The notes under the pieces: generated by a model
What the model saw: the letters and a program-made list of their open reading frames with translations, nothing else
What the model was told of the DNA's origin: nothing
Databases searched by the model: none
From: Chitinophagaceae bacterium
GTDB taxonomy: Bacteria > Bacteroidota > Bacteroidia > Chitinophagales > Chitinophagaceae
DNA: 64,000 bases
Direction of reading: 5' to 3'
NCBI GenBank assembly: GCA_016722465.1
Contig: JADKJC010000002.1
Coordinates: forward strand, 820,501-884,500
In this document: positions 1 through 8,352 of the stretch, one piece after another
Numbering within the stretch: the first letter of the stretch is position 1
Layout of the letters: every line of letters starts with the position of its first letter
Made by a program: the position numbers and the translations under genes

Positions 1-30
1 GAATAATCAAGTTAATAAAAACCAGCCATA

Positions 31-378
31 TTAAGATTGGCATATCCCGATCCCACAATATTGATTGTAAATACCGACAATAATTGTAAGAATTTCTGCT
101 GTACTGAACACGTTTGTGTCAAAATAAAATGTACCTGATTGCCCACAGGCAGAAATTTCGAGTGTAAAACAACCGGCGGTAAGCGCTTTGCTATATTGAT
201 CAACTTCGTTCTTTATTTGATTCTTCATTTCCGTCAGTTGCTTTTCGTAATTGTCTTTATCAATTACTACCTTGTTAAAATCAAAACTTAAAACTTCTTT
301 TTCGGTTTTTGATGTTACTTGTGCCTGGGATGTGATAGCTATCAATCCAAGGATAGCGACGAATAATATTTTTTTCAT
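31..378 (-). CDS. Small secreted protein of unknown function
   Basis: This encodes a 115-residue protein. Residues 1-19 are a clear signal peptide (MKK start, hydrophobic core, SQA cleavage site before QVTSK). The mature part has a charged, probably helical stretch (roughly 35-65) followed by four cysteines in two pairs (AGCFTLEISACG and NQYCGIGICQ), which could form two disulfides in the periplasm or outside the cell. I do not recognise the family. It lies alone, with a non-coding stretch of over 500 bases on its upstream side. Export is well supported and function is unknown. Confidence 0.7.
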   Translation of the reverse strand: MKKILFVAILGLIAITSQAQVTSKTEKEVLSFDFNKVVIDKDNYEKQLTEMKNQIKNEVDQYSKALTAGCFTLEISACGQSGTFYFDTNVFSTAEILTIIVGIYNQYCGIGICQS

Positions 379-955
379 TGTCTAAATTTTTTAGAAGTGG
401 CCCCTTACTTTCAGTATAATCTGGCGCTGTTTCAGGGTTAAATTCCGCCGCATTTAATGAGAATGATCCAAAAAAATCTTTTGCCTGGTGCTTAATAACC
501 CAGGCCATGCTTACCGCAGTTTTCAACTTGGTTTACTAATTTCCCTACTCTTTTAAAATCCGGTTTTCGGGGATAGCCGTGACAAATGGTATTGAAATTC
601 AGGATGTGTTCAAAAAAATCAGCTGGCATTGATTATTCAAACATACTTTAGTGCAGTATCTGGTACAAAAGAAAAACACCTTTTTAGGGAATTTCCCCAC
701 TGACCTGTTGTGTTGCAGTGCCCCCATACTGGCTCTGCTGCTTTTTCACTTAGGTATATTATCGTTACAACCGAAGAAAGCTATTAAGTGAAATATTGAT
801 GATGCTGCCTTTAATGGAGTTATTGTTTCCTCATCATTAAAAATAAAATTTCCATTCTGTCAATCGTTTAAAAGCTACAATTACGCTCCACAGAATAATT
901 TCGCATTTTGTACTGGGCAGGAAAAATTTAATTATTACTTTTTTAACCTTTACCC
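379..955. other. Long non-coding stretch
   Basis: Between the small secreted protein and ccmC there is no convincing gene on either strand. The 5' part must hold the promoter of the minus-strand secreted gene, and the 3' end leads into the ccmC promoter. I see no tRNA, no strong terminator hairpin and no repeat. It may contain an unrecognised RNA or a decayed gene, but nothing positive supports either. Confidence 0.5.
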
Positions 956-963
956 TACCTTTG
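956..963 (+). promoter_or_regulatory. Bacteroidota -7 box (TACCTTTG) of ccmC
   Basis: TACCTTTG is a full match to the Bacteroidota primary-sigma -7 consensus TAnnTTTG. It lies 28 bases before the GTG start of ccmC, which fits a short leader. No clear -33 TTG is visible at the expected distance. Confidence 0.6.
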
Positions 964-991
964 CGGCACTCTCTAAAAAAAGCATTTTATT

Positions 992-1705
992 GTGCATAAA
1001 AGCTGGTGGAAAATAGCATCTCTCGTTTTACTCATTTATACCATTGTTGGTGGCTTTTTAATGGATGTGCCCCGCCTTTTTATTTTAAATGAAACCATCC
1101 GAAATCTGTATTTTCATGTGGCCATGTGGTTTGGCATGATGATACTTTTTATCATAAGTTTTGTATACAGCATTAAATACCTCCGCAATTTTGATTACCG
1201 CCACGATATTTATGCCCGGCATTTTGCTGCACTCGGCACTTTGTTTGGCATACTGGGTTATACTACCGGTGCCGTTTGGGTGTCTGTTACCTGGATGACA
1301 GACCAGAGCCAGAGCTTTGGCAGCGTAATGAGGGAGCCTAAATTATTAGGTGCGGCCATTGCCCTGCTTATCTATGGCGCTTACTTTGTATTGAGAGGTT
1401 CATTTACCGATATTGATAAAAGAGCAAGGATTAGTGCCGTGTATAATATTTTTGCTTTTGTAATGCTGTTTCCCAGCATCTGGATCATACCAAGGCTGGT
1501 TGGAAGCCTGCATCCCGGCGCACCGGGCAGCGATAGTGGCAACCCGGCCCTGAATTTTAAAGATGTGGACATGCGCCTCCGGATGGTATTTTACCCCGCT
1601 GTAATTGGCTGGACCTTGCTGGGTGTATGGATTGCTACCTTAAACATCAGGATACAATTATTAAAAGACAAATCCTTACTGCTGGATACAACTGATAAAA
1701 AATAA
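992..1705 (+). CDS. ccmC: Cytochrome c assembly protein, CcmC/CcsA type haem handling membrane protein
   Basis: This is a 237-residue polytopic membrane protein of the CcmC/CcsA haem-handling family, which presents haem for attachment to c-type cytochromes outside the inner membrane. About six hydrophobic segments are visible. Two histidines suited to axial haem ligation are H42 (YFHVAMW) and H174 (GSLHPG). The tryptophan-rich loop (about residues 94-118) is degenerate: where relatives carry a WxWDPK-like core, this protein reads SVMREPKL. The start is GTG, 28 bases after a good -7 box. The ccmD-like gene follows after 4 bases, so the two are co-transcribed. No ccmB or ccmA is in the window. 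Confidence 0.85.
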   Translation: MHKSWWKIASLVLLIYTIVGGFLMDVPRLFILNETIRNLYFHVAMWFGMMILFIISFVYSIKYLRNFDYRHDIYARHFAALGTLFGILGYTTGAVWVSVTWMTDQSQSFGSVMREPKLLGAAIALLIYGAYFVLRGSFTDIDKRARISAVYNIFAFVMLFPSIWIIPRLVGSLHPGAPGSDSGNPALNFKDVDMRLRMVFYPAVIGWTLLGVWIATLNIRIQLLKDKSLLLDTTDKK

Positions 1706-1709
1706 TGGT

Positions 1710-1928
1710 ATGATGAAGCATCTAAAAAAAATATTATTGTTTGCACTTACAGCCTGCACTTCTGTAGTAGTTGCCCAAAGCGATAAGCCGGTGGAAATGG
1801 CAGACCTGATGAGGAGCAATGGAAAGATATACATCGTGGTGGCCATATGCCTTACCATTTTAATTGGATTGTTCTTATATGTATGGAATGTGGACAGGAA
1901 GATATCAAAACTCGAGAAGGAAGGCTAA
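1710..1928 (+). CDS. CcmD-like small membrane protein
   Basis: This 72-residue protein has an N-terminal hydrophobic segment (residues 8-22, ending VVVAQS), a second strong transmembrane helix (about 39-57, YIVVAICLTILIGLFLYVW) and a short charged tail. Size, topology and position directly after ccmC match the CcmD family, which accompanies CcmC in releasing haem to the chaperone. The identity rests mainly on context because CcmD proteins are short and poorly conserved. Translation is probably coupled to ccmC, as the gap is 4 bases. Confidence 0.7.
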   Translation: MMKHLKKILLFALTACTSVVVAQSDKPVEMADLMRSNGKIYIVVAICLTILIGLFLYVWNVDRKISKLEKEG

Positions 1929-2106
1929 GATGCCCAAGCAGGCAAAGAAAATAAGGCTGAATTAAAATATCCCGTTGAACGGAGTGTCGCCACTGAAGCC
2001 CCGGATTCTTACAAAAGCTTGTAACAATATTAACTACAAATAACAATAGCTACTTGCCAGTTGCTAAATCTTAAAAACAACGATTGCTTAATTAAAAGAA
2101 CAATTT

Positions 2107-3528
2107 ATGTCAGCACAAAACGACTACAGCTTTTTTCAGAGCGTTGAAAAAAGTTTTGACAAAGCCGCCAAATTCACCAAATGGGATCCGGGAATTTTAG
2201 AACAGATCAAGGCTTGTAACAGTGTTTATCAAATGCGTTTCCCTGTAAAAAGAGACAATGGCAGCATCGAAGTAATTGAAGCCTACCGTGTGCAACATAG
2301 CCAGCACAAATCACCCTGTAAAGGTGGTATCCGTTTCAGTGATGAAGTAAACCAGGATGAAGTAATGGCACTTGCCTCATTGATGACCTACAAATGCGCT
2401 ATTGTAAATGTACCTTTCGGCGGCGCTAAAGGTGGTATCAAAATAAACCCTCACAAGTACAGTGTGTACGAACTTGAAAAGATCACCCGTCGTTATACCT
2501 CAGAATTGGTGAAGAAAAACTTTATTGGCCCGGGCATTGACGTTCCGGCACCCGACTATGGTACCGGTGAAAAAGAAATGGCCTGGATCGTTGATACATA
2601 CGCCTCTTTAAAACCAGGCGATATTGATGCCGCCGGTTGTGTAACAGGTAAACCTATTACACAGGGTGGTGTACGTGGCCGTAAAGAAGCAACCGGAATG
2701 GGCGTTTTCTTTGGTATCCGTGAGGTATGCAACATGCCGGATGTGATGGCCAAGCAGGGGCTTACCACCGGTGTTGAAGGAAAAACCGTAGTGGTGCAGG
2801 GGCTGGGTAATGTAGGGTACCACTCTGCAAAATTTTTTAGGGAGAATGGCGCTAAAGTAATAGCAATTGCCGAACACAATGGCGCTATCTACAACCTGGC
2901 AGGATTGAATGAAGAAGAAGTTTTTCAGCATAAGCTGAAGACTGGTAATGTGCTTAATTTCCCTGGCGCTACCAATTTTAACAAAACAACTGATGCACTG
3001 GAATTTGAATGTGATATATTAATCCCAGCCGCACTGGAAAATGTGATCAATGCCGGTAATGCAGCAAGGGTAAAAGCAAAGATTATTGGTGAAGCTGCCA
3101 ATGGCCCCTGTACGCCGGAAGCAGATGAGATATTTGCACAAAAAGGTATTTTGTGTGTGCCAGACATGTACCTGAATGCAGGTGGCGTTACGGTAAGTTA
3201 TTTCGAGTGGCTCAAAAACCTGAGCCATGTTCGTTATGGCCGTATGGAAAAGCGCTTTACCGAAAACATGAATACCCGTATACTTACACAGATAGAAGAA
3301 TTGAGTGGCAAACAGGTGAATGAAACTGAAAGGAAACTGATCATGCATGGCGCTGATGAGCACGACCTGGTACACAGCGGGCTGGAAGAAACCATGATCA
3401 ATGCTACCAGGGAAATAGTAGAGGTTTGGAAAAGTAACCCTGCCATCCCGGATATGCGTACAGCGGCTTATGTAAGTGCGATTAATAAAGTAGCTACGAG
3501 TTATGCTGAACTGGGTATTTTCCCATAA
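2107..3528 (+). CDS. Glu/Leu/Phe/Val dehydrogenase, probably glutamate dehydrogenase
   Basis: This 473-residue cytoplasmic enzyme catalyses reversible oxidative deamination of glutamate to 2-oxoglutarate. The N-terminal dimerisation and substrate domain carries KGGIRFS and the catalytic-lysine motif PFGGAKGGI (about residues 100-108), followed by GPGIDVPAPDYGTG. The C-terminal Rossmann domain shows VQGLGNVG (about 228-235). Length is close to the family norm. NAD or NADP preference cannot be fixed by eye. It is a single-gene unit closed by a strong terminator. No amino-acid transporter or regulator is adjacent. Confidence 0.93.
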   Translation: MSAQNDYSFFQSVEKSFDKAAKFTKWDPGILEQIKACNSVYQMRFPVKRDNGSIEVIEAYRVQHSQHKSPCKGGIRFSDEVNQDEVMALASLMTYKCAIVNVPFGGAKGGIKINPHKYSVYELEKITRRYTSELVKKNFIGPGIDVPAPDYGTGEKEMAWIVDTYASLKPGDIDAAGCVTGKPITQGGVRGRKEATGMGVFFGIREVCNMPDVMAKQGLTTGVEGKTVVVQGLGNVGYHSAKFFRENGAKVIAIAEHNGAIYNLAGLNEEEVFQHKLKTGNVLNFPGATNFNKTTDALEFECDILIPAALENVINAGNAARVKAKIIGEAANGPCTPEADEIFAQKGILCVPDMYLNAGGVTVSYFEWLKNLSHVRYGRMEKRFTENMNTRILTQIEELSGKQVNETERKLIMHGADEHDLVHSGLEETMINATREIVEVWKSNPAIPDMRTAAYVSAINKVATSYAELGIFP

Positions 3529-3550
3529 TTGATTTTATTGTACCATTGAT

Positions 3551-3588
3551 AATAAAACTGCCCCTGCAATTACAGGGGCAGTTTTATT
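3551..3588 (+). terminator. Rho-independent terminator after glutamate dehydrogenase
   Basis: This is a perfect hairpin: the arm AAAACTGCCCCTG pairs with CAGGGGCAGTTTT around a six-base loop. It sits 25 bases after the dehydrogenase stop. A-rich and T-rich flanks make it usable from both sides, so it may also serve the convergent LamG gene. Confidence 0.9.
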
Positions 3589-3612
3589 GATTGAATAACA
3601 GGTTCATTTTTA

Positions 3613-4542
3613 TTACCAGCAATTTTGCCACATTGTTCCATCGTACACTCTTAGCTTGTTAATGGTATCATCAAAGTAAATATCTCCTTTGCCGGGGTTT
3701 GCAGGCGGTGTACTTCTCGGCTCAAGCCTCAATACATCCTTTACATGCAAATTGCGCTGGGGCGAACATACATTGATGCCAAGGTTACCATAGCCACAAT
3801 CCGTTAAACTGGAAGTGTAAAGTTGTGTTACTTCTGTTGAAGACAGTGCCCTGTTCCAGATGCCGATATCATCAATGCTGCCATTGAATGGATCGCCGGT
3901 GCTTGCAAAATATCTTAAGTGATTAAACCCAAACCGCAAATCTCCGCCGGTACAACTGTCTATTAAACCAGGCGCATCGGTTGAATCTTCCAATGAACCG
4001 TTTTTATAAAATTTTGCAGATGCCCCGTCGTAAGTATACATAATGTGAACCCATACCGAAGATGGAGCTGGCTGTGCCGTTTGTGCCCCTGCATACCATC
4101 CAACGGCCGGTACACAATTGCTGCCATATTTTATTCCACCTGCAAAATGACCATTAGGAGTATTAAGACTAAATGAATATGCTTCTCCCGCCGCAGTCAT
4201 ACTTCCCTTATAAATTATCTGGTTGATACTGGTCGTGTCAAGACATTTTACCCAGGCGCTCAGTGTTATTTTCCTGCACCTTAATGATGGTGCATCCGTA
4301 ACATTGATTTTACTATTAACACCATTGAATGAATAGGCTGCATTAAGATTACCAAAGCGGTCAGTTGCTAATACAGCGCTTGATACTGTGCCGTGGTTGC
4401 CATTGCCACTGCTGTCATTGGCATTGCCGGTAAATGGCCACCAGCCCACCAGTCCATTGGTTGGAATATAAACAGGGATGGATTGTTGAGCACAAAGATG
4501 AAAAGAAATAAATAATAGCAAGGGTAAAAGCAAGTTCTTCAT
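3613..4542 (-). CDS. Secreted LamG (concanavalin A-like) domain protein
   Basis: This 309-residue protein has a signal peptide (MKNLLLPLLLFISFHLCAQ). The core (about 28-245) is a LamG/laminin-G-like fold recognised by GLVGWWPFTGNANDSSGNGNHG near the start, the ...FYKNGSLED segment and DDIGIWNRALSSTEVTQLY at the end. Such domains usually bind carbohydrate or serve as adhesin modules. The last 60 residues (from NLGINVCSPQRNLHVKDVLRL) resemble the short tail found on Bacteroidota surface proteins and phage-fibre-like proteins. No type IX sorting domain is visible, so it may be periplasmic or attached by another route. Ligand is unknown. Confidence 0.8.
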   Translation of the reverse strand: MKNLLLPLLLFISFHLCAQQSIPVYIPTNGLVGWWPFTGNANDSSGNGNHGTVSSAVLATDRFGNLNAAYSFNGVNSKINVTDAPSLRCRKITLSAWVKCLDTTSINQIIYKGSMTAAGEAYSFSLNTPNGHFAGGIKYGSNCVPAVGWYAGAQTAQPAPSSVWVHIMYTYDGASAKFYKNGSLEDSTDAPGLIDSCTGGDLRFGFNHLRYFASTGDPFNGSIDDIGIWNRALSSTEVTQLYTSSLTDCGYGNLGINVCSPQRNLHVKDVLRLEPRSTPPANPGKGDIYFDDTINKLRVYDGTMWQNCW

Positions 4543-4586
4543 TGTTGTTTATTATTTAGTAATTAAAGGATTTTATAATTGCCTGG

Positions 4587-5651
4587 TTATTTTGAATAGC
4601 TCAGCGTACAGTCAAACTTGTTCTCATCCAACCCAAGTTCTGCCGAAGCTGCATTACTGATACGAATCAGCACTCCGGTGTTTTGTTTGATGTCTGGCAT
4701 TGCATCCAGCACTTTGGCATATACGCTTCTGCCAGTGGCAGGATTGGTAATTTTAATGATGGTACCCGGAGCCGCAGCATTGTGCAGGCAATAATATTTC
4801 CCATCTTCCCACCCGCTGGTACTTTTAAAAATGGCAGCAGTACCAGTTTCATTGGCGATATCAGCACCTCTCGACTGGTCATTGTACATGCTTTTAAAAA
4901 AACCGCCCTTGAAATTCTTAGCTTTAGGTACGTCATCTCCCATTTCTGTTTTCTCTTCCTGCTTTACCACAGCTGGTGGATCTCTTTTAACAGGTGTCGG
5001 TTCCGCTACCGGCTTGTCTTCTTTTTTTACAACCACCGGTTTTACTTCAGGCTTTTTCACTACCGGCAATGTTTCGTTGGAAACTTCAGGTTTGGGTGTT
5101 TCTTTTACCGGGATTGTTTTGGGTGCATTGTCTTTTGCAGGAACAGTACCGGCAGTAGCAGGTGCCACAGGCTTAGCCATCCCTGAAAGTGAAGACAATT
5201 CTTTTTTCACTTTCAAATACCCAACAATCAGTTTAGTGCCATTATTCACCGACTCGTCTTTAATATTGTTCCATTGCTTCAAAGTTTCTACCGGCAATTT
5301 ATTGTAGTTGGTGGCAATCCTGTAAAGCCCTTCTTTTTCTTTTACAATATGATAGACAGGCACCAGCACTTCATCTGCAGCTACAGCAGCATCCTGTGAA
5401 AAATTAACTGCAGAAAGGGGCACTTTTATCACCTGCCCAAGGCTCAGTCCTTTTTCCAGTTCCATCTTATTGAACGGAGCGATTTCTTTTGGGCTGATAT
5501 TGTACATCCTGCCTACGCTGTAATAATTTTCTTTGGAGGCAACAGTATGAGTGAGGTATAAATTAGGGGCAGTGCCCTCAATAATCAAAGGTTTGTTTTG
5601 TGCCGAAACAACAAATGGCACAAGAAATAACAGTATTAAAATACGCTTCAT
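4587..5651 (-). CDS. Secreted LysM-domain protein with RlpA/DPBB-like C-terminus
   Basis: This 354-residue exported protein begins with a signal peptide (cleavage near VVSAQNK). Two LysM-type peptidoglycan-binding repeats follow: about 30-78 (YSVGRMYNISPKEIAPFN) and about 100-152 (YHIVKEKEGLYRIATNY). A proline, valine and lysine-rich linker (about 160-245) leads to a C-terminal domain (about 250-354) with KGGFFKSMY and an IKITNPATGRSVYAKVLD segment, like the double-psi beta-barrel of RlpA-type proteins. The expected role is binding or remodelling the cell wall. The start is supported by a strong Shine-Dalgarno (GGAGGAAAAA) shortly upstream. Confidence 0.82.
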   Translation of the reverse strand: MKRILILLFLVPFVVSAQNKPLIIEGTAPNLYLTHTVASKENYYSVGRMYNISPKEIAPFNKMELEKGLSLGQVIKVPLSAVNFSQDAAVAADEVLVPVYHIVKEKEGLYRIATNYNKLPVETLKQWNNIKDESVNNGTKLIVGYLKVKKELSSLSGMAKPVAPATAGTVPAKDNAPKTIPVKETPKPEVSNETLPVVKKPEVKPVVVKKEDKPVAEPTPVKRDPPAVVKQEEKTEMGDDVPKAKNFKGGFFKSMYNDQSRGADIANETGTAAIFKSTSGWEDGKYYCLHNAAAPGTIIKITNPATGRSVYAKVLDAMPDIKQNTGVLIRISNAASAELGLDENKFDCTLSYSK

Positions 5652-5670
5652 GCTTTTAATTTTTCCTCCG

Positions 5671-5678
5671 CAAAGATG
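5671..5678 (-). promoter_or_regulatory. Probable -7 box and Shine-Dalgarno of the LysM gene
   Basis: Read on the minus strand, CATCTTTG matches 7 of 8 positions of TAnnTTTG. It is followed directly by GGAGGAAAAA and then the ATG. A purine-rich ribosome binding site this strong is uncommon among genes in this window. Confidence 0.5.
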
Positions 5679-5704
5679 GGGATTTTTGTTGGTTAGTAAC
5701 CGTA

Positions 5705-7081
5705 TTACTTGTTAAGAATGCGCCACTCCTTAGGATAGTAATTATTAATTCGGTTGGGTAAAATCTTTGCCCAGCCGAGCGGCTGTTGCTGGTGAGTTAT
5801 CAATGCCCAGCCTTTAACCGGTGTGCTAATTGACAAATCCTGCCGCCGGAGATATTGCAGTGCTATTTCTCTCTCTACTTCCACCGAAGTAAGACCCCGC
5901 TGAACAACGGTACTGATTGCCAACTCATGATCTGGAATCAATTCATTGCGGATAACAGTACCCATTTTAACACCTGCCTTTTTTATATACAGTGTATTTT
6001 GTATTGCCGCCAGGTCTGCTTCAAAGATCATTGGCACAGCCAGCACTTCTTCTTTTTGTTTGATAAAGAAAAAAACATCCGCATCTTTTAAATAAGGCCT
6101 GACGATCTCAACCTCTTTTGCATTTAATCTTTCCGGTTTGTTTTTCTGCCTCCCCATTTTCCATTGCCCGTTTTCTGTTTTAAATTTCCTGAATGCTGCA
6201 ATAAAAAAACCTTCCCCCTTTACCTTATCCGGATAAAAACGGTAACCAAAAGCGCTGTGTTTGGGAGATTGTGTTTCGGTAATGCCCCATTGGTCCTCAA
6301 TTTTCAATGGTACATTTTCCATTTTAAATTCGTCAATGAGCCAATCAGCGACCTGCTCATCCTCTTCCTCCGAGTAAGAACAAGTGGAGTATATCAGTAC
6401 GCCATCTTCTTTTAATGAAGGCAGTACATCTGCCAAAATCCTTTGCTGTCGCTGGCTGCAAAGCTGTACATTTTGTTCACTCCATTCATTGATGGCTGCC
6501 GGGTCTTTCCGAAACAAGCCACTGCCGCTGCAGGGAGCATCCACTACGATGACATCAAAATAATTTTCGAGCCGCTGAAAATCTTTTGGGTCATTATTGG
6601 TGACAATCACATTAGCAGCACCCCACTTGGCAATATTTTCTGCCAGAATATTTACCCTTGTTTTGATTACTTCATTACTTACCAGCAAACTTTCAGCATT
6701 AATTACAGATTGTATCAAAGTAGACTTTCCTCCCGGCGCTGCACAAAGATCAAGCAGCCGCAAAGGCATAGCCAGGTTAACTGTTTGATTCAGCACTTCC
6801 TCCAAAAACATACTGCTTGCCTCCTGAACATAATACGTACCTGCATGAAACAAAGGATCGGCAGTAAAAGAAGGGCGTTCGGAAAGATAGTAGCCGTTTG
6901 TACTCCAGGGAACCCTGTTTAATTGAAAATTGAAAGCTGAAAGCTGAAAATTACAGGTTTTCGCAACATTAAGCCTGATGGACGTTACCTGCTCACCCGA
7001 CTCGTGCACTGTTTTAAAAGCTTCTTTATTAAAACCTTTTGTATTTTGCAGTGATTGAAAAAGTGCGGCAGGTATTTGCAA
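5705..7081 (-). CDS. RsmF/RsmB-like rRNA (cytosine-C5)-methyltransferase
   Basis: This 458-residue SAM-dependent RNA m5C methyltransferase of the NOL1/NOP2/Sun family probably modifies 16S rRNA. The Rossmann core has the SAM motif DLCAAPGGKS (about 112-121), the catalytic PCSGSG motif (about 184-189) and the second catalytic cysteine in STCSYSEEED (about 232-241). The C-terminal third resembles the RsmF extension (IRNELIPDHELA, then GWALITHQQQPLGWAKI). Two low-complexity insertions are encoded by 7-bp-period DNA: CNFQLSAFNFQLN near residue 43-55 and ENGQWKM near residue 303-309. Both are in frame and probably lie in surface loops. The gene is monocistronic. Confidence 0.9.
   Translation of the reverse strand: MQIPAALFQSLQNTKGFNKEAFKTVHESGEQVTSIRLNVAKTCNFQLSAFNFQLNRVPWSTNGYYLSERPSFTADPLFHAGTYYVQEASSMFLEEVLNQTVNLAMPLRLLDLCAAPGGKSTLIQSVINAESLLVSNEVIKTRVNILAENIAKWGAANVIVTNNDPKDFQRLENYFDVIVVDAPCSGSGLFRKDPAAINEWSEQNVQLCSQRQQRILADVLPSLKEDGVLIYSTCSYSEEEDEQVADWLIDEFKMENVPLKIEDQWGITETQSPKHSAFGYRFYPDKVKGEGFFIAAFRKFKTENGQWKMGRQKNKPERLNAKEVEIVRPYLKDADVFFFIKQKEEVLAVPMIFEADLAAIQNTLYIKKAGVKMGTVIRNELIPDHELAISTVVQRGLTSVEVEREIALQYLRRQDLSISTPVKGWALITHQQQPLGWAKILPNRINNYYPKEWRILNK
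6154..6174. repeat. Degenerate 7-bp repeat inside the RsmF-like gene
   Basis: Three heptamers (CATTTTC, CATTGCC, CGTTTTC) lie in frame within the methyltransferase and encode ENGQWKM on the minus strand. They resemble the TTTTCCA array at 38225-38252. Confidence 0.5.
6921..6955. repeat. 7-bp tandem repeat inside the RsmF-like gene
   Basis: Words of the form ATTGAAA, ATTGAAA, GCTGAAA, GCTGAAA run with an exact 7-base period inside the coding sequence. On the minus strand they encode a glutamine/phenylalanine/asparagine-rich insertion near residue 45, just before the conserved PWSTNGYYL segment. Confidence 0.75.
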
Positions 7082-7263
7082 TTTGTGATAATTAGATATT
7101 TTGTACTGGCTTCAAAAATACGCATAAACTATATTTATTCCCGCAGGTGAAGTAAAAACTGCTTTGGTTACAGCCCCGGATGAACAACGTAAATACAACC
7201 ACTCTTATAAAACAAAGATAATTCCTGCTGCAGTTTTGTATTTTTCAGTTTAAATAAAGTTCA

Positions 7264-8274
7264 ATGAAGAAAAATATCCTGCTGCTGCTATTTATTTCAA
7301 TCAATTTTTTTGCTGCTGCTCAAAACAATAAAGACACTACCGGCTTTCCCGATAGCTGGACAGATGGACAATATTATACCATCAACGGCGCTAAGCTGTG
7401 GGTAGTAACAGTTGGCAAAGGTGAGCCATTGATCATTATTCCGGGTGGGCCCGGCGGTAATCATTTAAGTTACCGTGTTTTTGATTCCTTATCGGTAAAA
7501 GGCAATATTCAGCTTATCTACTACGATGCATTTGGCAGAGGGAAGAGTGATACGGCAAAGAATGTAAAAGAATATACATTGGCAAGAGATATTGAAGACA
7601 TTGAAGGATTGAGAAAAGCATTGTACCTGGATAAAATAAGTTTGCTTGGTCATTCTTACGGAAGTTTAGTGGCGCAGGGCTATGCATTAAAATATGCAGC
7701 CACCACCTCTCATTTAATTATTGCCAATGGTTTTCACAGTTATGCCATGTGGCAGGAGAATGATGATAACAGTAACCGTGAAATAAAAACGAATTACCCT
7801 GAAGTGTGGGAAGAGTTAATAGCAGCAAGAAAGAAAGGTGCTATCAGCAGCAGCCCAAAACACCAGGATATTTACGGCCGTGTACCCTATGGGTTTTTAT
7901 ACGCTTATAACCCAGGCAATTTTGTAAGCCGTGGCAAAAGAAAACCTTACCCCAATCCTTTCAATACAAAACTGTATTACCAGATGGTGGGGCCCGATGG
8001 TGATTTTATTGTAGGCAATGATATCGGCCATTTTGATTTCAGGAAGAAACTGAAAACGCTGAAAATGCCGGTATTAATTATTGCAGGCCGTTACGACCGG
8101 GTGGCCGTGCCATGGATGCAGGTGCAATTCAAAAAGTTTTGCCCGCAGGCGCAATTTGTGATGTATGAAAAAAGTGGGCACAACCCACAGGTGGAAGAGC
8201 CGGAGAAGGAGTTTCCGCTGATAGTGGATTTTTTGAGTAAGAAAAACAACCTGGATCCAACTGTTTCTTTTTAA
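7264..8274 (+). CDS. Exported alpha/beta hydrolase, prolyl-aminopeptidase (S33) type
   Basis: This 336-residue protein begins with a signal peptide (MKKNILLLLFISINFFAAAQ). The fold shows an oxyanion segment PGGPGGNHLSY (about 60-70), the nucleophile elbow GHSYGS (serine near residue 129), a catalytic aspartate in IAGRYDRV (about 278) and a histidine in KSGHNPQ (about 305). The PGGPGG signature and overall spacing are those of proline iminopeptidase-like serine hydrolases, which remove N-terminal proline from peptides. Substrate cannot be fixed from sequence. It stands alone. Confidence 0.85.
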   Translation: MKKNILLLLFISINFFAAAQNNKDTTGFPDSWTDGQYYTINGAKLWVVTVGKGEPLIIIPGGPGGNHLSYRVFDSLSVKGNIQLIYYDAFGRGKSDTAKNVKEYTLARDIEDIEGLRKALYLDKISLLGHSYGSLVAQGYALKYAATTSHLIIANGFHSYAMWQENDDNSNREIKTNYPEVWEELIAARKKGAISSSPKHQDIYGRVPYGFLYAYNPGNFVSRGKRKPYPNPFNTKLYYQMVGPDGDFIVGNDIGHFDFRKKLKTLKMPVLIIAGRYDRVAVPWMQVQFKKFCPQAQFVMYEKSGHNPQVEEPEKEFPLIVDFLSKKNNLDPTVSF

Positions 8275-8352
8275 AAATACAGGTAAAGAATATCTACTTC
8301 AGCAGATCTTTAAACCCGATGAGCAGTATGCCTTTTTCTTTTATCAATGCTT

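Noticed and set aside
281..526. Minus-strand reading frame of 81 residues upstream of the small secreted gene
   Set aside because: It overlaps the signal peptide of the better supported gene at 31-378 in another frame and shows no domain or ribosome site.
4683..5307. Plus-strand frames opposite the LysM gene
   Set aside because: They lie antisense to a well supported exported protein and have no recognisable features.
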